Positions 1 through 7,755 of a stretch of DNA of 64,000 nucleotides are shown one piece after another. The stretch lies in contig NZ_CP066783.1 of the NCBI RefSeq assembly GCF_019186805.1, forward strand, positions 421,001 to 485,000, read 5' to 3'. This DNA is from Comamonas fluminis (GTDB lineage Bacteria > Pseudomonadota > Gammaproteobacteria > Burkholderiales > Burkholderiaceae_C). The stretch's first letter is position 1. Each line of letters begins with the position of its first letter. The notes below the pieces were generated by a model, which made no database searches, was not told where the DNA came from, and saw only the letters and a program-made list of their open reading frames with translations. A program made the position numbers and the translations under genes.

Positions 1-168
1 GAGCCGTTTTCCAATCTGGACGCCGCCACGCGTGAGCGCCTGACGGCCGAGGTGCGCGACATTCTGCGTGCGGCAGGCCAGACGGCGATTCTGGTCACGC
101 ACAACGCGCAAGAGGCCGAAACCATGGCCGACCAGATCTGCCACATGACGCCTGCTGCAAAAAGTTAG
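1..168 (+). CDS. ABC transporter ATP-binding protein, 3' end only
   Basis: Only the last 55 codons are in the window, and the reading frame is open from base 1. The visible part starts with a Walker B/D-loop remnant (EPFSNLDA) and contains an H-loop (VTHNAQEAE). This identifies the C-terminal half of an ABC ATPase nucleotide-binding domain, of the type that energises an importer at the inner membrane. The protein stops about 20 residues after the H-loop, so it lacks the C-terminal regulatory domain of MalK/PotA-type ATPases and resembles short ThiQ-like subunits. The substrate cannot be inferred. A weak AT-rich inverted repeat spans the stop codon. Confidence 0.85.
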   Translation, partial: EPFSNLDAATRERLTAEVRDILRAAGQTAILVTHNAQEAETMADQICHMTPAAKS

Positions 169-385
169 CAAGCACTTTTTCCGAGCAGGCGCCCACAGCG
201 CTTTACTGGGGGCAAGTTCGCCACACTTGCGGCGGTATCCACGCGATTCTGTAAAGAACCAAAAAATGCCATGCTACGCTGTCGGCCTTGCTGCGCGGCT
301 TCGCTGTGCGGCGCCCTTACAAACTGCCATGGCGCCCTGCAGGTGCCGGTGCATTGCCCTCATGCCTTCTGGAAGGAATCGTCCC

Positions 386-1486
386 GTGTCCACCTCTGCC
401 ACCCAGTTCAAGCTGACTGCCTCGAACCACCCACGCAGCGCCGAAGCGCGCGCCAAGATTCTCGAAAAGCCAGGTTTTGGCCTGCACTTTACCGACCACA
501 TGGTGGCCGTGCGCTGGGAAAAGGACGCCGGCTGGCATGACGCCGAAGTGATGCCCTATGGCCCCATCTCGCTGGACCCCGCCGCTGCCGTGCTGCACTA
601 CGGCCAGGAAATTTTTGAAGGCATCAAGGCCTACCGCCACGCCGATGGCTCCATCTGGACCTTCCGCCCCACGGCCAATGCCCAGCGCATGCAGCGCTCG
701 GCCAAGCGTCTGGCTCTGCCTGAGCTGCCCGTGGATCTGTTTGTCGAGTCGCTCAAGCAGATCATTGCCGTGGACAAGGACTGGGTGCCCGGCGGCGAAG
801 AAGCCAGCCTGTACCTGCGCCCCTTCATCATTGGCGACGAAGTGTTCCTGGGCGTGCGCAGCGCGCACAAGGCCAGCTACTACGTGATTGCCAGCCCTGC
901 AGGCCCCTACTTTGCCAAGGGCGTGGCGCCCGTGGCCATCTGGCTGTCCACCGACTTTGCCCGCGCTGCCAAGGGCGGCACAGGCGCTGCCAAGTGCGGC
1001 GGCAACTACGCTGCATCGTTGCTGCCCCAGGAGCAAGCCTACGAAAACGGCTGCTCGCAAGTGCTGTTCCTCGACCCTGCCGAGGGTAAGTACCTGGAAG
1101 AGCTGGGCGGCATGAACGTGTTCCTGGTCTATGGCAAGGAAAACAAGCTGGTCACCCCCGCGCTGTCGGGCAGCATTCTGGAAGGCATCACCCGCGACTC
1201 CATCCTGCAACTGGCGCGCGATCGCGGCATGATCGTGGAAGAGCGCAAGGTTTCTGCCGATGAGTGGAAGCAAGGCGTGGCCAGCGGCGACATCACCGAG
1301 GTGTTTGCCTGCGGCACGGCTGCCGTTATCACCCCCATCGGCCAGCTCAAGGGCAAGGATTTCTCCGTGGGCGACATCAACGCGCCTGCTGGCGAAGTCA
1401 CCCTGGCGCTGCGCAAGGAACTGACCGACATCCAGTACGGCCGTGCTGCTGACCGCCACGGCTGGCTGGTGCGTCTGGACGCTTAA
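386..1486 (+). CDS. ilvE: Branched-chain amino acid aminotransferase (IlvE, type II)
   Basis: This PLP-dependent transaminase interconverts leucine, isoleucine and valine with their 2-oxo acids, using glutamate/2-oxoglutarate, in the cytoplasm. I chose the GTG at 386 because a GGAAGG ribosome site lies 8-9 bases upstream and the homologous part of the protein begins just after it. This gives 366 residues, the normal size for type II enzymes. The open frame extends upstream to 227, but that N-terminal extension looks non-protein-like. The motif GAAKCGGNYAA places the PLP lysine near residue 203, and EIFEGIKAYR is the family signature near residue 75. The gene stands alone and is closed by a strong terminator. 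Confidence 0.93.
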   Translation: MSTSATQFKLTASNHPRSAEARAKILEKPGFGLHFTDHMVAVRWEKDAGWHDAEVMPYGPISLDPAAAVLHYGQEIFEGIKAYRHADGSIWTFRPTANAQRMQRSAKRLALPELPVDLFVESLKQIIAVDKDWVPGGEEASLYLRPFIIGDEVFLGVRSAHKASYYVIASPAGPYFAKGVAPVAIWLSTDFARAAKGGTGAAKCGGNYAASLLPQEQAYENGCSQVLFLDPAEGKYLEELGGMNVFLVYGKENKLVTPALSGSILEGITRDSILQLARDRGMIVEERKVSADEWKQGVASGDITEVFACGTAAVITPIGQLKGKDFSVGDINAPAGEVTLALRKELTDIQYGRAADRHGWLVRLDA

Positions 1487-1501
1487 TCAGCTTCAAGGTT
1501 T

Positions 1502-1539
1502 AAAAAAGCCAGACATCCTTTCGGGTGTCTGGCTTTTTT
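1502..1539 (+). terminator. Rho-independent terminator after ilvE
   Basis: A perfect AAGCCAGACA / TGTCTGGCTT stem with a short loop is followed by TTTTTT, 15 bases after the ilvE stop. The A-run on the other side lets it also serve the convergent phzF-like gene on the minus strand. Confidence 0.9.
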
Positions 1540-1565
1540 CTTGGGCGAGCGCTGATGTGGGGGGC

Positions 1566-2534
1566 TCAGAGCAACACCGAGCCGCTGACCACGGTGACGG
1601 TATGGCCGCCCACCCAGAGCTTGCCATTGCTGCCGGTTTGCACATGCACCTGCCCGTCGCGGCCCACGCACACGCCCTGGGCGGCGATATAAGGCGTTTG
1701 CAGCAGGCCTTCGCCCGTCAGCCACTGGGCCAGCGCGGCGTTGAGGCTGCCAGTCACCGGGTCTTCGCTGGCAGTCTCACCAATCAGGGCACGGACTTCA
1801 AGCCGTGGCTGTGTTGACGATACCTTTTTCTGCGCCGCTTCTTCTGCCTGCTTGGCAAAGGCGCGGGCTTCTCGGCTGGAGCGGCCAATCAGCGGTGCAT
1901 CGTCTTCCGCTTCATAGATGGCAGCCAGACCAGCCTTGGCATCCAGCTTCTTGAGTGCTGCAAAGTCGGGCTCCACGCCCAGCACGGTATCGGGTTCGTC
2001 CAGCAGCAGGCCCAGCCAGGGCGAGCCGTTATAGAGGCGGCGGGCCATCAGCAACTGCTCTCGCGCTAGGCCCAGCGCCTGCAGCATGGGGGGCAGTTCT
2101 TCTTCAGATACTTCTTGCAAGTCCAGCGAGGGTGCTTCGAAAAAAAGAGCGCCTTGCGCATTCGCCGTAATGGGTACAAGCCCTTTTTTGCACTCCTGCA
2201 GCACTTGATCGGGGTTGTGCGGCTGGCCGCCCTGGGCCAGCCAGGCATGGCAACTGCCCAGCGTGGGGTGACCAGCAAAAGCCAGCTCGCCCGCAGGCGT
2301 GAAGATGCGCAGCAGATAGTCGGCACCTGCGGCCAGACCTTGGGCGCTGGGCTGCATCACAAAAGTGGTTTCCGACAGATTGGTCCAGCACGCAAAAGCC
2401 TGCATTTGCGCATCGCTCAGTCCATCGGCATTCAGTACCACGGCCACGGGGTTGCCGAGCAGCGCGGTTTGCGTGAATACGTCCACAGTCATGGTGGGAC
2501 GGGTGAGGGGGCAGGTGGCGGCGTGGGCAGACAT
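1566..2534 (-). CDS. PhzF-family isomerase/epimerase-like protein
   Basis: The 322-residue protein has the PhzF/diaminopimelate-epimerase-like fold signatures. These are VDVFTQTALLGNPVAVV near the N-terminus, LSETTFV with the family's catalytic glutamate near residue 55, FAGHPTLGSCHAW, and a C-terminal EDPVTGSLNAALAQWL glycine-rich loop. PhzF proper isomerises trans-2,3-dihydro-3-hydroxyanthranilate in phenazine synthesis. No other phenazine gene is nearby, so this is one of the many family members of unknown substrate. A second in-frame ATG at residue 15 (MTVDVF) is an equally plausible start and would remove a non-conserved leader. It is convergent with ilvE. Confidence 0.88.
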   Translation of the reverse strand: MSAHAATCPLTRPTMTVDVFTQTALLGNPVAVVLNADGLSDAQMQAFACWTNLSETTFVMQPSAQGLAAGADYLLRIFTPAGELAFAGHPTLGSCHAWLAQGGQPHNPDQVLQECKKGLVPITANAQGALFFEAPSLDLQEVSEEELPPMLQALGLAREQLLMARRLYNGSPWLGLLLDEPDTVLGVEPDFAALKKLDAKAGLAAIYEAEDDAPLIGRSSREARAFAKQAEEAAQKKVSSTQPRLEVRALIGETASEDPVTGSLNAALAQWLTGEGLLQTPYIAAQGVCVGRDGQVHVQTGSNGKLWVGGHTVTVVSGSVLL

Positions 2535-2629
2535 GGGCAGCGATTGTCGGCAAAAAGAAAAACCGGCGCTGCACGGTGGTTCCGCGCAGCGCCGGTTGAT
2601 GGAGCATGCCGCCGGGCCATCACCTATCA

Positions 2630-2734
2630 GGGACAGCGAGCAAGGGCCGCCCCTATGCTTAGGCTGTCGTCCCCCTCCCGAAGAGAGAGGGGTAAGGCGG
2701 GGCCGCCTAGGCGCGTGAGCGCCGCAGGGGGAGC
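2630..2734 (+). repeat. Interspersed repeat family A, copy 1
   Basis: The copy starts with the shared core GAGCAAGGGCCGCCCC and ends in CGCAGGGGGAG. It lies between the PhzF-like gene and the downstream aminotransferase gene, both on the minus strand. Sister copies are near 16.5, 18.1, 32.5, 44.2, 53.8 and 54.0 kb. It has no coding potential consistent with its neighbours. Confidence 0.8.
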
Positions 2735-2741
2735 CTTCAGA

Positions 2742-3920
2742 TCACAAGCAGGCTTTGATCGCGTCTGCGAGTGCCTTGATGCCAAGATTGATCTGCTCAG
2801 CAGACACCGTCACATACGACAGGCGCAGCGTGTTGACCTGCGCATCGCCTGCATAGAAGGGTGCACCAGGCACAAAAGCCATATTGCGCTCCACGGCCTT
2901 GGCCAGCAGGGTCTGAGCGTCCATGCCTGCAGGCAGCTTGACCCACAGGAACATGCCGCCCACGGGGCGGGTCCACTGCACATCCAGACCGGCCATTTCG
3001 CGTTCCAGCGCCATCAGCATCACGTCGCGCTGGGCCTTGTACATGGCGCGGATGGTGGGTACGTGGCGGTCCAGGAAACCGTCTTTGATGACTTCGGCCA
3101 CCACGCGCTGGTTGAAGCTGGGGGTGTGCAGATCGGCGGCCTGCTTGGCTTGCGTGAGCTTGCCGTAGACCGACTTGGGCGCCACGATAAAACCAATGCG
3201 CAGGCCGGGGGCCAGCACCTTGGAGAACGAACCCATGTAGATCACGCCCTCGGGGTTGCGTGCAGCCAGCGGCAGCGGGGGCTGCTCTTCGTACCAGAGG
3301 TCGCCGTAGGGGTTGTCTTCAATCAGCGGAATGTCCAGCGCTTTGGCCTTTTCCACCAGCGCCTGACGGCGGGCTTCGCTCATGGTGCGGCCCGTGGGGT
3401 TCTGGAAGTTGGGCAGCACATAGGCCAGGCGGGCTTTGTCAGCGCCGCTGCCTGCTTGCTTTTCGAAGTCGGCAATCAACATGCCTTCGTCATCGCTGTC
3501 CACACCAACGGGCACAGGCTCCATGGGGGCGAAGGCTTGCAACGCACCCAGATAGGTGGGTTTTTCCACCAGCAGGCGGCTGTCTTTATCCAGAAACACT
3601 TTGCCGATCAGGTCCAGCGCCTGCTGGCTGCCGGTGGTGATGAGGATTTGTTCGGGATCGACGCTCCAGGGCAGAAAATCGGCAATCGCCTGACGCAGCG
3701 GGGCAAAACCTTCGGTGGTGGAGTATTGCAGGGCAGCCGCGCCATCACGCTGCATGACGGACTGGCAGGCGGCGGTGAACACATCCAGCGGAAAGGCTTT
3801 GGGGGAGGGCAGACCACCGGCCATGCTGATGATGCCGGGGCGGTCAGTCAGCTTGAGGATTTCTCGGATGGCGGAGGAGTTCATCTTGGCAGCGCGTTCT
3901 GCCAGCGTCCAGCTTGTCAT
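2742..3920 (-). CDS. PLP-dependent class I/II aminotransferase, 2-aminoadipate transaminase-like
   Basis: The 392-residue cytoplasmic aminotransferase belongs to fold-type I (LysN/alpha-aminoadipate or multisubstrate group). Visible features are the N-terminal ISMAGGLPSPKAFP substrate-loop motif, TTGSQQALDLI, the NFQNPTG motif near residue 171, EDNPYGDL, and GSFSKVLAPGLRIGF with the PLP lysine near residue 234. Length and motifs match bacterial LysN-like enzymes, which usually act on 2-aminoadipate, leucine or aromatic amino acids; the substrate here is not decided by sequence. It is transcribed divergently from a MocR-type regulator, a classical arrangement in which the MocR protein controls the neighbouring PLP enzyme. 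Confidence 0.9.
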   Translation of the reverse strand: MTSWTLAERAAKMNSSAIREILKLTDRPGIISMAGGLPSPKAFPLDVFTAACQSVMQRDGAAALQYSTTEGFAPLRQAIADFLPWSVDPEQILITTGSQQALDLIGKVFLDKDSRLLVEKPTYLGALQAFAPMEPVPVGVDSDDEGMLIADFEKQAGSGADKARLAYVLPNFQNPTGRTMSEARRQALVEKAKALDIPLIEDNPYGDLWYEEQPPLPLAARNPEGVIYMGSFSKVLAPGLRIGFIVAPKSVYGKLTQAKQAADLHTPSFNQRVVAEVIKDGFLDRHVPTIRAMYKAQRDVMLMALEREMAGLDVQWTRPVGGMFLWVKLPAGMDAQTLLAKAVERNMAFVPGAPFYAGDAQVNTLRLSYVTVSAEQINLGIKALADAIKACL

Positions 3921-4227
3921 AAACAGGTCTCAATCTCTAGGTTGCCAGCCCCTCAGGGGCGCTGGCCAATATGGGTGTTGATGCCGTGGCCGCAGCTTGA
4001 AGGGCGCAACGCAAAAGCGTCGTCACCATGCACCAGCATGCGGTCTTGTTCTGTCGTGGCCCGCTCGCTGGTGTGGGCGGGCAATGGCATGGGGTTTGGT
4101 CTGCTGCCGGTCAGGCGCCAGACCATGGCCTTAGCCCTGTGTACAAGGCGGCCAATGGGAGTGATGACTTCAATATACGCCTGAGACCATTACAGTACCT
4201 ATACAGACAGGCTCACAATAATGGCCT

Positions 4228-4253
4228 CTGTATTGGTTGCGGCTTCAATACAG
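4228..4253. promoter_or_regulatory. Candidate MocR operator (inverted repeat)
   Basis: CTGTATTG at 4228-4235 and CAATACAG at 4246-4253 form a perfect 8-base inverted repeat with a 10-base spacer. A further ATACAG half-site lies at 4201-4206. The site is about 60 bases upstream of the MocR-type start codon, in the region shared with the divergent aminotransferase. Assignment as its operator is inference. Confidence 0.5.
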
Positions 4254-4265
4254 TTCAGCGTTTGG

Positions 4266-4291
4266 GTCCGGCACTTCAGTCCGGCACTTCA
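4266..4291. repeat. 13-base tandem duplication
   Basis: GTCCGGCACTTCA occurs twice, head to tail, at 4266-4278 and 4279-4291. It ends 20 bases before the MocR-type start codon and looks like a local slippage duplication in the 5' leader. Confidence 0.85.
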
Positions 4292-4311
4292 GTTCTGCGA
4301 TTTGGCTTCCT

Positions 4312-5775
4312 ATGTCGACATCTCTTTCCCGCCAGGCGTCCTTGACACTGACTCAGCAACTGGCCGAGCGTCTGGCCGAGCGCATTCGCATGCATTTGCT
4401 GCCCGCCGGGGCACGCTTGCCCTCGGTGCGTGAATGCGCACGCCAGCACAACGTCAGCTCCTATACCGTGGTGGCTGCCTATGACTTGCTGCAGGCACAG
4501 GGCTTGGTAGAGGCCAGACCGCAGCGCGGCTTTTTTGTGCGGGATTTTGTGCAAAATCCGCTTCAAGTCAGCGAAAGTAGCTCACATGTAGCTATCAAAA
4601 AGAGAGTTGGCGATAGTCCGCTGGGGCTGGCACCGGGCACGCGCATCAACGCCTCCATGCTGATACGCGGCATGTTTCTGGAGAGCGTGGCGGGCAAGCC
4701 CCAGCCCGGCGCGGGCGTGCTGCCGGCGGAGTGGCTGGATGCGAGCTTTCTGGCCGCAGCCATGCGCAAGGTCACCAGCGGCCCGGCGCTGCGCGAAACC
4801 CTGGTGCGCTATGGCGAGCCCATGGGCGACAGCGGCCTGCGCGAGGCGCTGGCGCGGCGCATGCAGCGCATTGGCATTGCCGCATCGCCCAGCCAGATCA
4901 TTACCACCATGGGGGCCACGCAGGCGCTGGACATCGTCAGTCGCGCCCTGCTGCAGCCGGGCGACCCGGTGATGGTGGAGGAGCCCGGCTGGGCGGTGGA
5001 GTACGCACGCCTGGCCGCCATGGGCATGCGCGTGCTGCCTGTGCCCCGTGGGCCGGAAGGGCCGGACATGGCCGTGATGCAGCGCTATTGCGAAACCATG
5101 GCGCCCAAGCTGTATGTCAGCGTCAGCGTGCTGCACAACCCCACCGGCTACAGCCTGAGTGCCGCCAGCGCCCATGAGATCCTGCAGATGGCGCAGCGCC
5201 ACGGCTTTTATGTGGCAGAAGATGACTCTTACTGCCACATCGCCCCCGACCACGCGCCGCGTGTCACGGTGCTGGACCGTTTGCAGCGCAGCATCTACAT
5301 CAGCGGCTTTGCCAAGGTGCTGGTGCCCAACTGGCGCCTGGGCTATATCGCCGCGCCGCCCGAGCTGGTGGAGCGGCTGCTGGACGTCAAACTGCTGTCC
5401 ACCTTATCCACTCCCACGCCCATGGAGCAGGCGCTGGCCCTGTGCATGGAGCAAGGCCAGTTGCGCCGCCATGCCGAGCGACTGCGCCAGCACCTGGACA
5501 AAGCCAGAACCCGCAGCGTGGCGCTGGCGCAGGCTGCGGGCTGCCATTTTGTGTCTGAGCCTGCAGGCATGTTTGGCTGGGTGGATACCGGCGTGGATAC
5601 CGAGGTGCTGACCCAGCGGCTGCTGGACGAGGGCTACATGATTGCGCCCGGCGCCATGTTTCACGCCAGCCGGGGATCAAGCACCTGCATGCGCATTAAC
5701 TTTGCAACCACGCAGGATGCGGCGTTTTGGCGGGTGTTTGAGAGGGTTGTGGCGCGGATGCGGGAGCAGGGGTAG
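4312..5775 (+). CDS. MocR-family regulator (GntR winged helix fused to aminotransferase domain)
   Basis: I chose the ATG at 4312 because the winged-helix domain begins right after it, giving 487 residues, typical for MocR/PdxR proteins. The N-terminal domain (about 1-75) contains a GntR-type helix-turn-helix (LPSVRECARQHNVSSYTV) and a wing (ARPQRGFFV). A linker of about 50 residues follows. The fold-type I aminotransferase-like domain has HNPTGYSLS, EDDSYCHIA and SGFAKVLVPNWRLGYIA with the PLP lysine near residue 335. Such proteins sense PLP-bound metabolites and regulate a neighbouring gene. Here the likely target is the divergent aminotransferase, through the CTGTATTG inverted repeat. Confidence 0.92.
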   Translation: MSTSLSRQASLTLTQQLAERLAERIRMHLLPAGARLPSVRECARQHNVSSYTVVAAYDLLQAQGLVEARPQRGFFVRDFVQNPLQVSESSSHVAIKKRVGDSPLGLAPGTRINASMLIRGMFLESVAGKPQPGAGVLPAEWLDASFLAAAMRKVTSGPALRETLVRYGEPMGDSGLREALARRMQRIGIAASPSQIITTMGATQALDIVSRALLQPGDPVMVEEPGWAVEYARLAAMGMRVLPVPRGPEGPDMAVMQRYCETMAPKLYVSVSVLHNPTGYSLSAASAHEILQMAQRHGFYVAEDDSYCHIAPDHAPRVTVLDRLQRSIYISGFAKVLVPNWRLGYIAAPPELVERLLDVKLLSTLSTPTPMEQALALCMEQGQLRRHAERLRQHLDKARTRSVALAQAAGCHFVSEPAGMFGWVDTGVDTEVLTQRLLDEGYMIAPGAMFHASRGSSTCMRINFATTQDAAFWRVFERVVARMREQG

Positions 5776-6025
5776 GTGATTTTTTGTGGGGTGTGGATGG
5801 TTAAGAGGGCGGTTTTGAGGGGCGATTGTCTTTGAACGACCCCACGCCGCCTTTCCAGGCAGTCTCCCAAAGCAGCCATTCAAGATGGGTTCAAGTCAAC
5901 GCTGTAGTGTCACTAGAGTGCTGACTTTTTGCTTGAAGCAGTTTCGAATCTTTTGATCGAGTTCTTCGGGCTGAAAGCACTAGGATATATAACCTATAGA
6001 TTAGCGCGACCAACTCCTACCTTCG
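5776..6025. other. Intergenic junction into the accessory patch
   Basis: No gene is supported here. Base composition drops from GC-rich chromosomal to AT-richer over this stretch. AGGATATATAACC near 5980-5992 could be a promoter -10 region for the following gene, but no convincing -35 was found. Confidence 0.5.
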
Positions 6026-6634
6026 ATGTCATTGGTGCAGACTTTTTTTACTTCAATCATTACCTCTCTTGACAAAGGGTGGGCGACTTTAATTGCGGCT
6101 TGCCTTGCTGCATTCGTCTCTTTAGTGAGCATGGCCATTTCAATTGCAGCTTCGCGTGCCAATGCAAGGTTAGTCGCTCGCCTAACGGACTCAACGAACC
6201 TGAGCAAGGAGGCTCGTGAATACAGGCTAAAGCAACTAACCAGCTTTTACGATCCTGTTTATACGCTTCTCGCGGCTAATAAATCGATCTTCGAAAGAAT
6301 TGGCCCAACTTCTTCCGCACGACGAGAGAAAAAGTTCAATGACGAAGAGACAGCAGAGGTTTGGCAAAAGCTTTCCAATGAGGTAATTGTTCCAAACAAC
6401 ATCAGGATATGCGAGATTATTCATGCAAATCTGCATTACCTGGCAGAGTCCGAGGACGAAGCGATCTACCTTGAGTTTTTGACCCACGCGCACGCGTACC
6501 AAGTCTTCAAGCAAAATCCCTATGAGGCGTACCGCTTATTCCCGTTTCCCAAAGATATCTTTGAATTAGTAAAAGCCAGCCGGTCTGGGCTTCGCTCGGG
6601 TCTTGCGAAGCACTATCGTCAATCTTTCAAGTGA
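6026..6634 (+). CDS. Unknown small membrane-anchored protein, accessory
   Basis: I do not recognise this 202-residue protein. One strong hydrophobic segment lies at about residues 18-46 (TLIAACLAAFVSLVSMAISI is its core). A charged, probably helical stretch follows, then a soluble C-terminal domain with aromatic and acidic residues. Codon use is AT-richer than its neighbours: a hand count of bases 6241-6300 gives 24 G+C of 60, against 40 of 60 at 5041-5100. This suggests horizontal acquisition. It is followed after 6 bases by another accessory gene, so the two probably share a transcript. Function is unknown. Confidence 0.65.
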   Translation: MSLVQTFFTSIITSLDKGWATLIAACLAAFVSLVSMAISIAASRANARLVARLTDSTNLSKEAREYRLKQLTSFYDPVYTLLAANKSIFERIGPTSSARREKKFNDEETAEVWQKLSNEVIVPNNIRICEIIHANLHYLAESEDEAIYLEFLTHAHAYQVFKQNPYEAYRLFPFPKDIFELVKASRSGLRSGLAKHYRQSFK

Positions 6635-6640
6635 GAATTA

Positions 6641-6955
6641 ATGTCACTAATTCACTCTCTCATGCGTTACAAGAACGAGGGGCGTATCGACTCCTTCGAT
6701 ATGCACAGTGACAAGAAGGCAACCGTAAGGCTCCCAAGTCAGAAGTCTTATATTGTTTACATGTCTCGCGACTACATCATCGGTGCGGCAGAGATTGAAG
6801 AGGCTGCTGATGCACCAAGTGCCAATTTCGTTGTTTACAACAGCTGGGACACCCTTGGGCAAGGAGCGTCTCGGGAAGCAAATCGCCTCGGCATGGAGGT
6901 TCACAAGTTCGGGGCTTTTGGCCATCGACTCGATGAACTCAACGCTGGTGGATGA
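6641..6955 (+). CDS. Unknown 104-residue accessory protein
   Basis: This is an unrecognised small soluble protein of alpha/beta appearance, with hydrophobic strands such as SYIVYMS and NFVVYN alternating with polar helices. It has no membrane segment, cysteine cluster or nucleotide-binding loop. It begins 6 bases after the membrane-protein gene, and its 3' end overlaps the start of the nucleotidyltransferase gene by 23 bases in another frame, so the three look co-transcribed. Its AT-rich codon use matches the patch. It could be a partner or antitoxin-like regulator of the nucleotidyltransferase; that is a guess from position only. Confidence 0.55.
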   Translation: MSLIHSLMRYKNEGRIDSFDMHSDKKATVRLPSQKSYIVYMSRDYIIGAAEIEEAADAPSANFVVYNSWDTLGQGASREANRLGMEVHKFGAFGHRLDELNAGG

Positions 6956-7241
6956 AGCCATCGATTGGCTGCTGCTTCACTGTCACTCAGATCTGGCTCT
7001 ACAGCTTTACTTATACGGCTCTTTCTTGAGTACCCCTGGGGATGCGGCTGACGTGGATTTATTGGTGATTTATCCGGAGGGGAAGGCGTTAACGGCAGCT
7101 CGAGATCGCCATGTGCTTGAGTCCAAGTTCACAGACAGATTCGGACTGCCTCTCCACGCAATCTATCTTTCTGACAGCGAAAGCTTAGAAGAAGCTGATT
7201 TCATACAGCGGCTACTCACGAAGGCGAAGCGCTTACGCTGA
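6933..7241 (+). CDS. Minimal nucleotidyltransferase-fold protein, probably degenerate
   Basis: I chose the ATG at 6933 (residues MNSTLVDEAIDWLL onward), giving 102 residues. The open frame continues upstream to 6753 but overlaps the 104-residue gene there. LYLYGSF followed by DAADVDLLVIYP matches the GS-x(n)-DxD signature of the Pol-beta/MNT nucleotidyltransferase superfamily (G29-S30, D40-x-D42). The third acidic residue expected on the next strand is not obvious (PLHAIYLS), so catalytic competence is doubtful. MNT proteins often form toxin-antitoxin pairs with HEPN partners, but no HEPN motif (Rx4-6H) is visible in the neighbours. Confidence 0.6.
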   Translation: MNSTLVDEAIDWLLLHCHSDLALQLYLYGSFLSTPGDAADVDLLVIYPEGKALTAARDRHVLESKFTDRFGLPLHAIYLSDSESLEEADFIQRLLTKAKRLR

Positions 7242-7500
7242 ATGCTGCTTATGCCGCTTCACTCAGACAAACGGCGGCAAGTCAGAAGACGATGCAGGTG
7301 TGTCCTGCGGCACACCTGCCCACAGCCTGAATTGCGTGCCGCAGGCGCAGCCACACGGTGGGAGCGGACGGCCTGCGAGATTTGTGACGAAATTGGCTCA
7401 TCGTCTAAGTTCTGTGCTGAGGTACAGCTATCAATTCGATAGGGAGGCTATCTGGCTGTTAGTATCCGGTATTCGCCCCTTGTGCCCACGCCTGCAACGG

Positions 7501-7625
7501 CAAGTTCTTGGGGCTGGCAGTTGCACCGCAGAGTGCAATTGCATCGTCATCACTTCTACGGCAATGTGTTTGAACGGAGCGTCGAAGACGTGAAGTGAGT
7601 TTTGCCGTACAGCCCCAAGAACTTG
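7501..7625. repeat. Spaced 16-base perfect inverted repeat
   Basis: CAAGTTCTTGGGGCTG at 7501-7516 is the exact reverse complement of CAGCCCCAAGAACTTG at 7610-7625, separated by 93 bases. Imperfect pairing continues outward for about 10 bases. It could be the ends of a small non-autonomous element (MITE-like) or a structured RNA. Confidence 0.7.
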
Positions 7626-7687
7626 ACGGCGCAGGTTGCCCCGTAGCGTAGCGAAGGGGTCGGGGGCAGTAGGGGCCTCGCTCTTTG

Positions 7688-7755
7688 CCTACTTTCTGGC
7701 TACAGAAAGTAGGTCGGCAAGGCGGGCCGAGACCCGCTGGGGGCGTCTAGCCCCC
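7688..7755. repeat. Cluster of intergenic hairpins
   Basis: CCTACTTTCTG-GCTA-CAGAAAGTAGG (7688-7713) is a perfect 11-base-pair hairpin. It is followed by an imperfect GCGGG/CCCGC hairpin and by GGGGGC-GTCTA-GCCCCC (7739-7755). None has a terminator T-run on the plus strand. The arrangement resembles an interspersed palindromic element. Confidence 0.6.

Larger units (their letters stand above)
3921..4311. promoter_or_regulatory. Divergent intergenic region between aminotransferase and MocR regulator
   Basis: This 391-base non-coding spacer carries the promoters of both divergent genes. Its MocR-proximal third is AT-richer. It contains repeated ATACAG/CTGTAT hexamers (for example at 4201-4206, 4228-4233 and 4248-4253) and a 13-base tandem duplication, listed separately. 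Confidence 0.7.

Noticed and set aside
2115..4184. 689-codon open frame on the plus strand
   Set aside because: It runs antisense through the PhzF-like and aminotransferase genes and has composition typical of the reverse strand of GC-rich genes. The minus-strand proteins carry clear family motifs.
5900..6000. Attachment site or integrase at the left edge of the accessory patch
   Set aside because: No tRNA gene, direct repeat pair or integrase was found flanking the patch.
6753..6932. N-terminal extension of the nucleotidyltransferase frame
   Set aside because: This part overlaps the 104-residue gene and lacks homology-like features. The NTase fold begins after the ATG at 6933.
7501..7625. 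Integron attC site
   Set aside because: The arms lack the GTTRRRY/RYYYAAC core sites, and no integrase gene is present.
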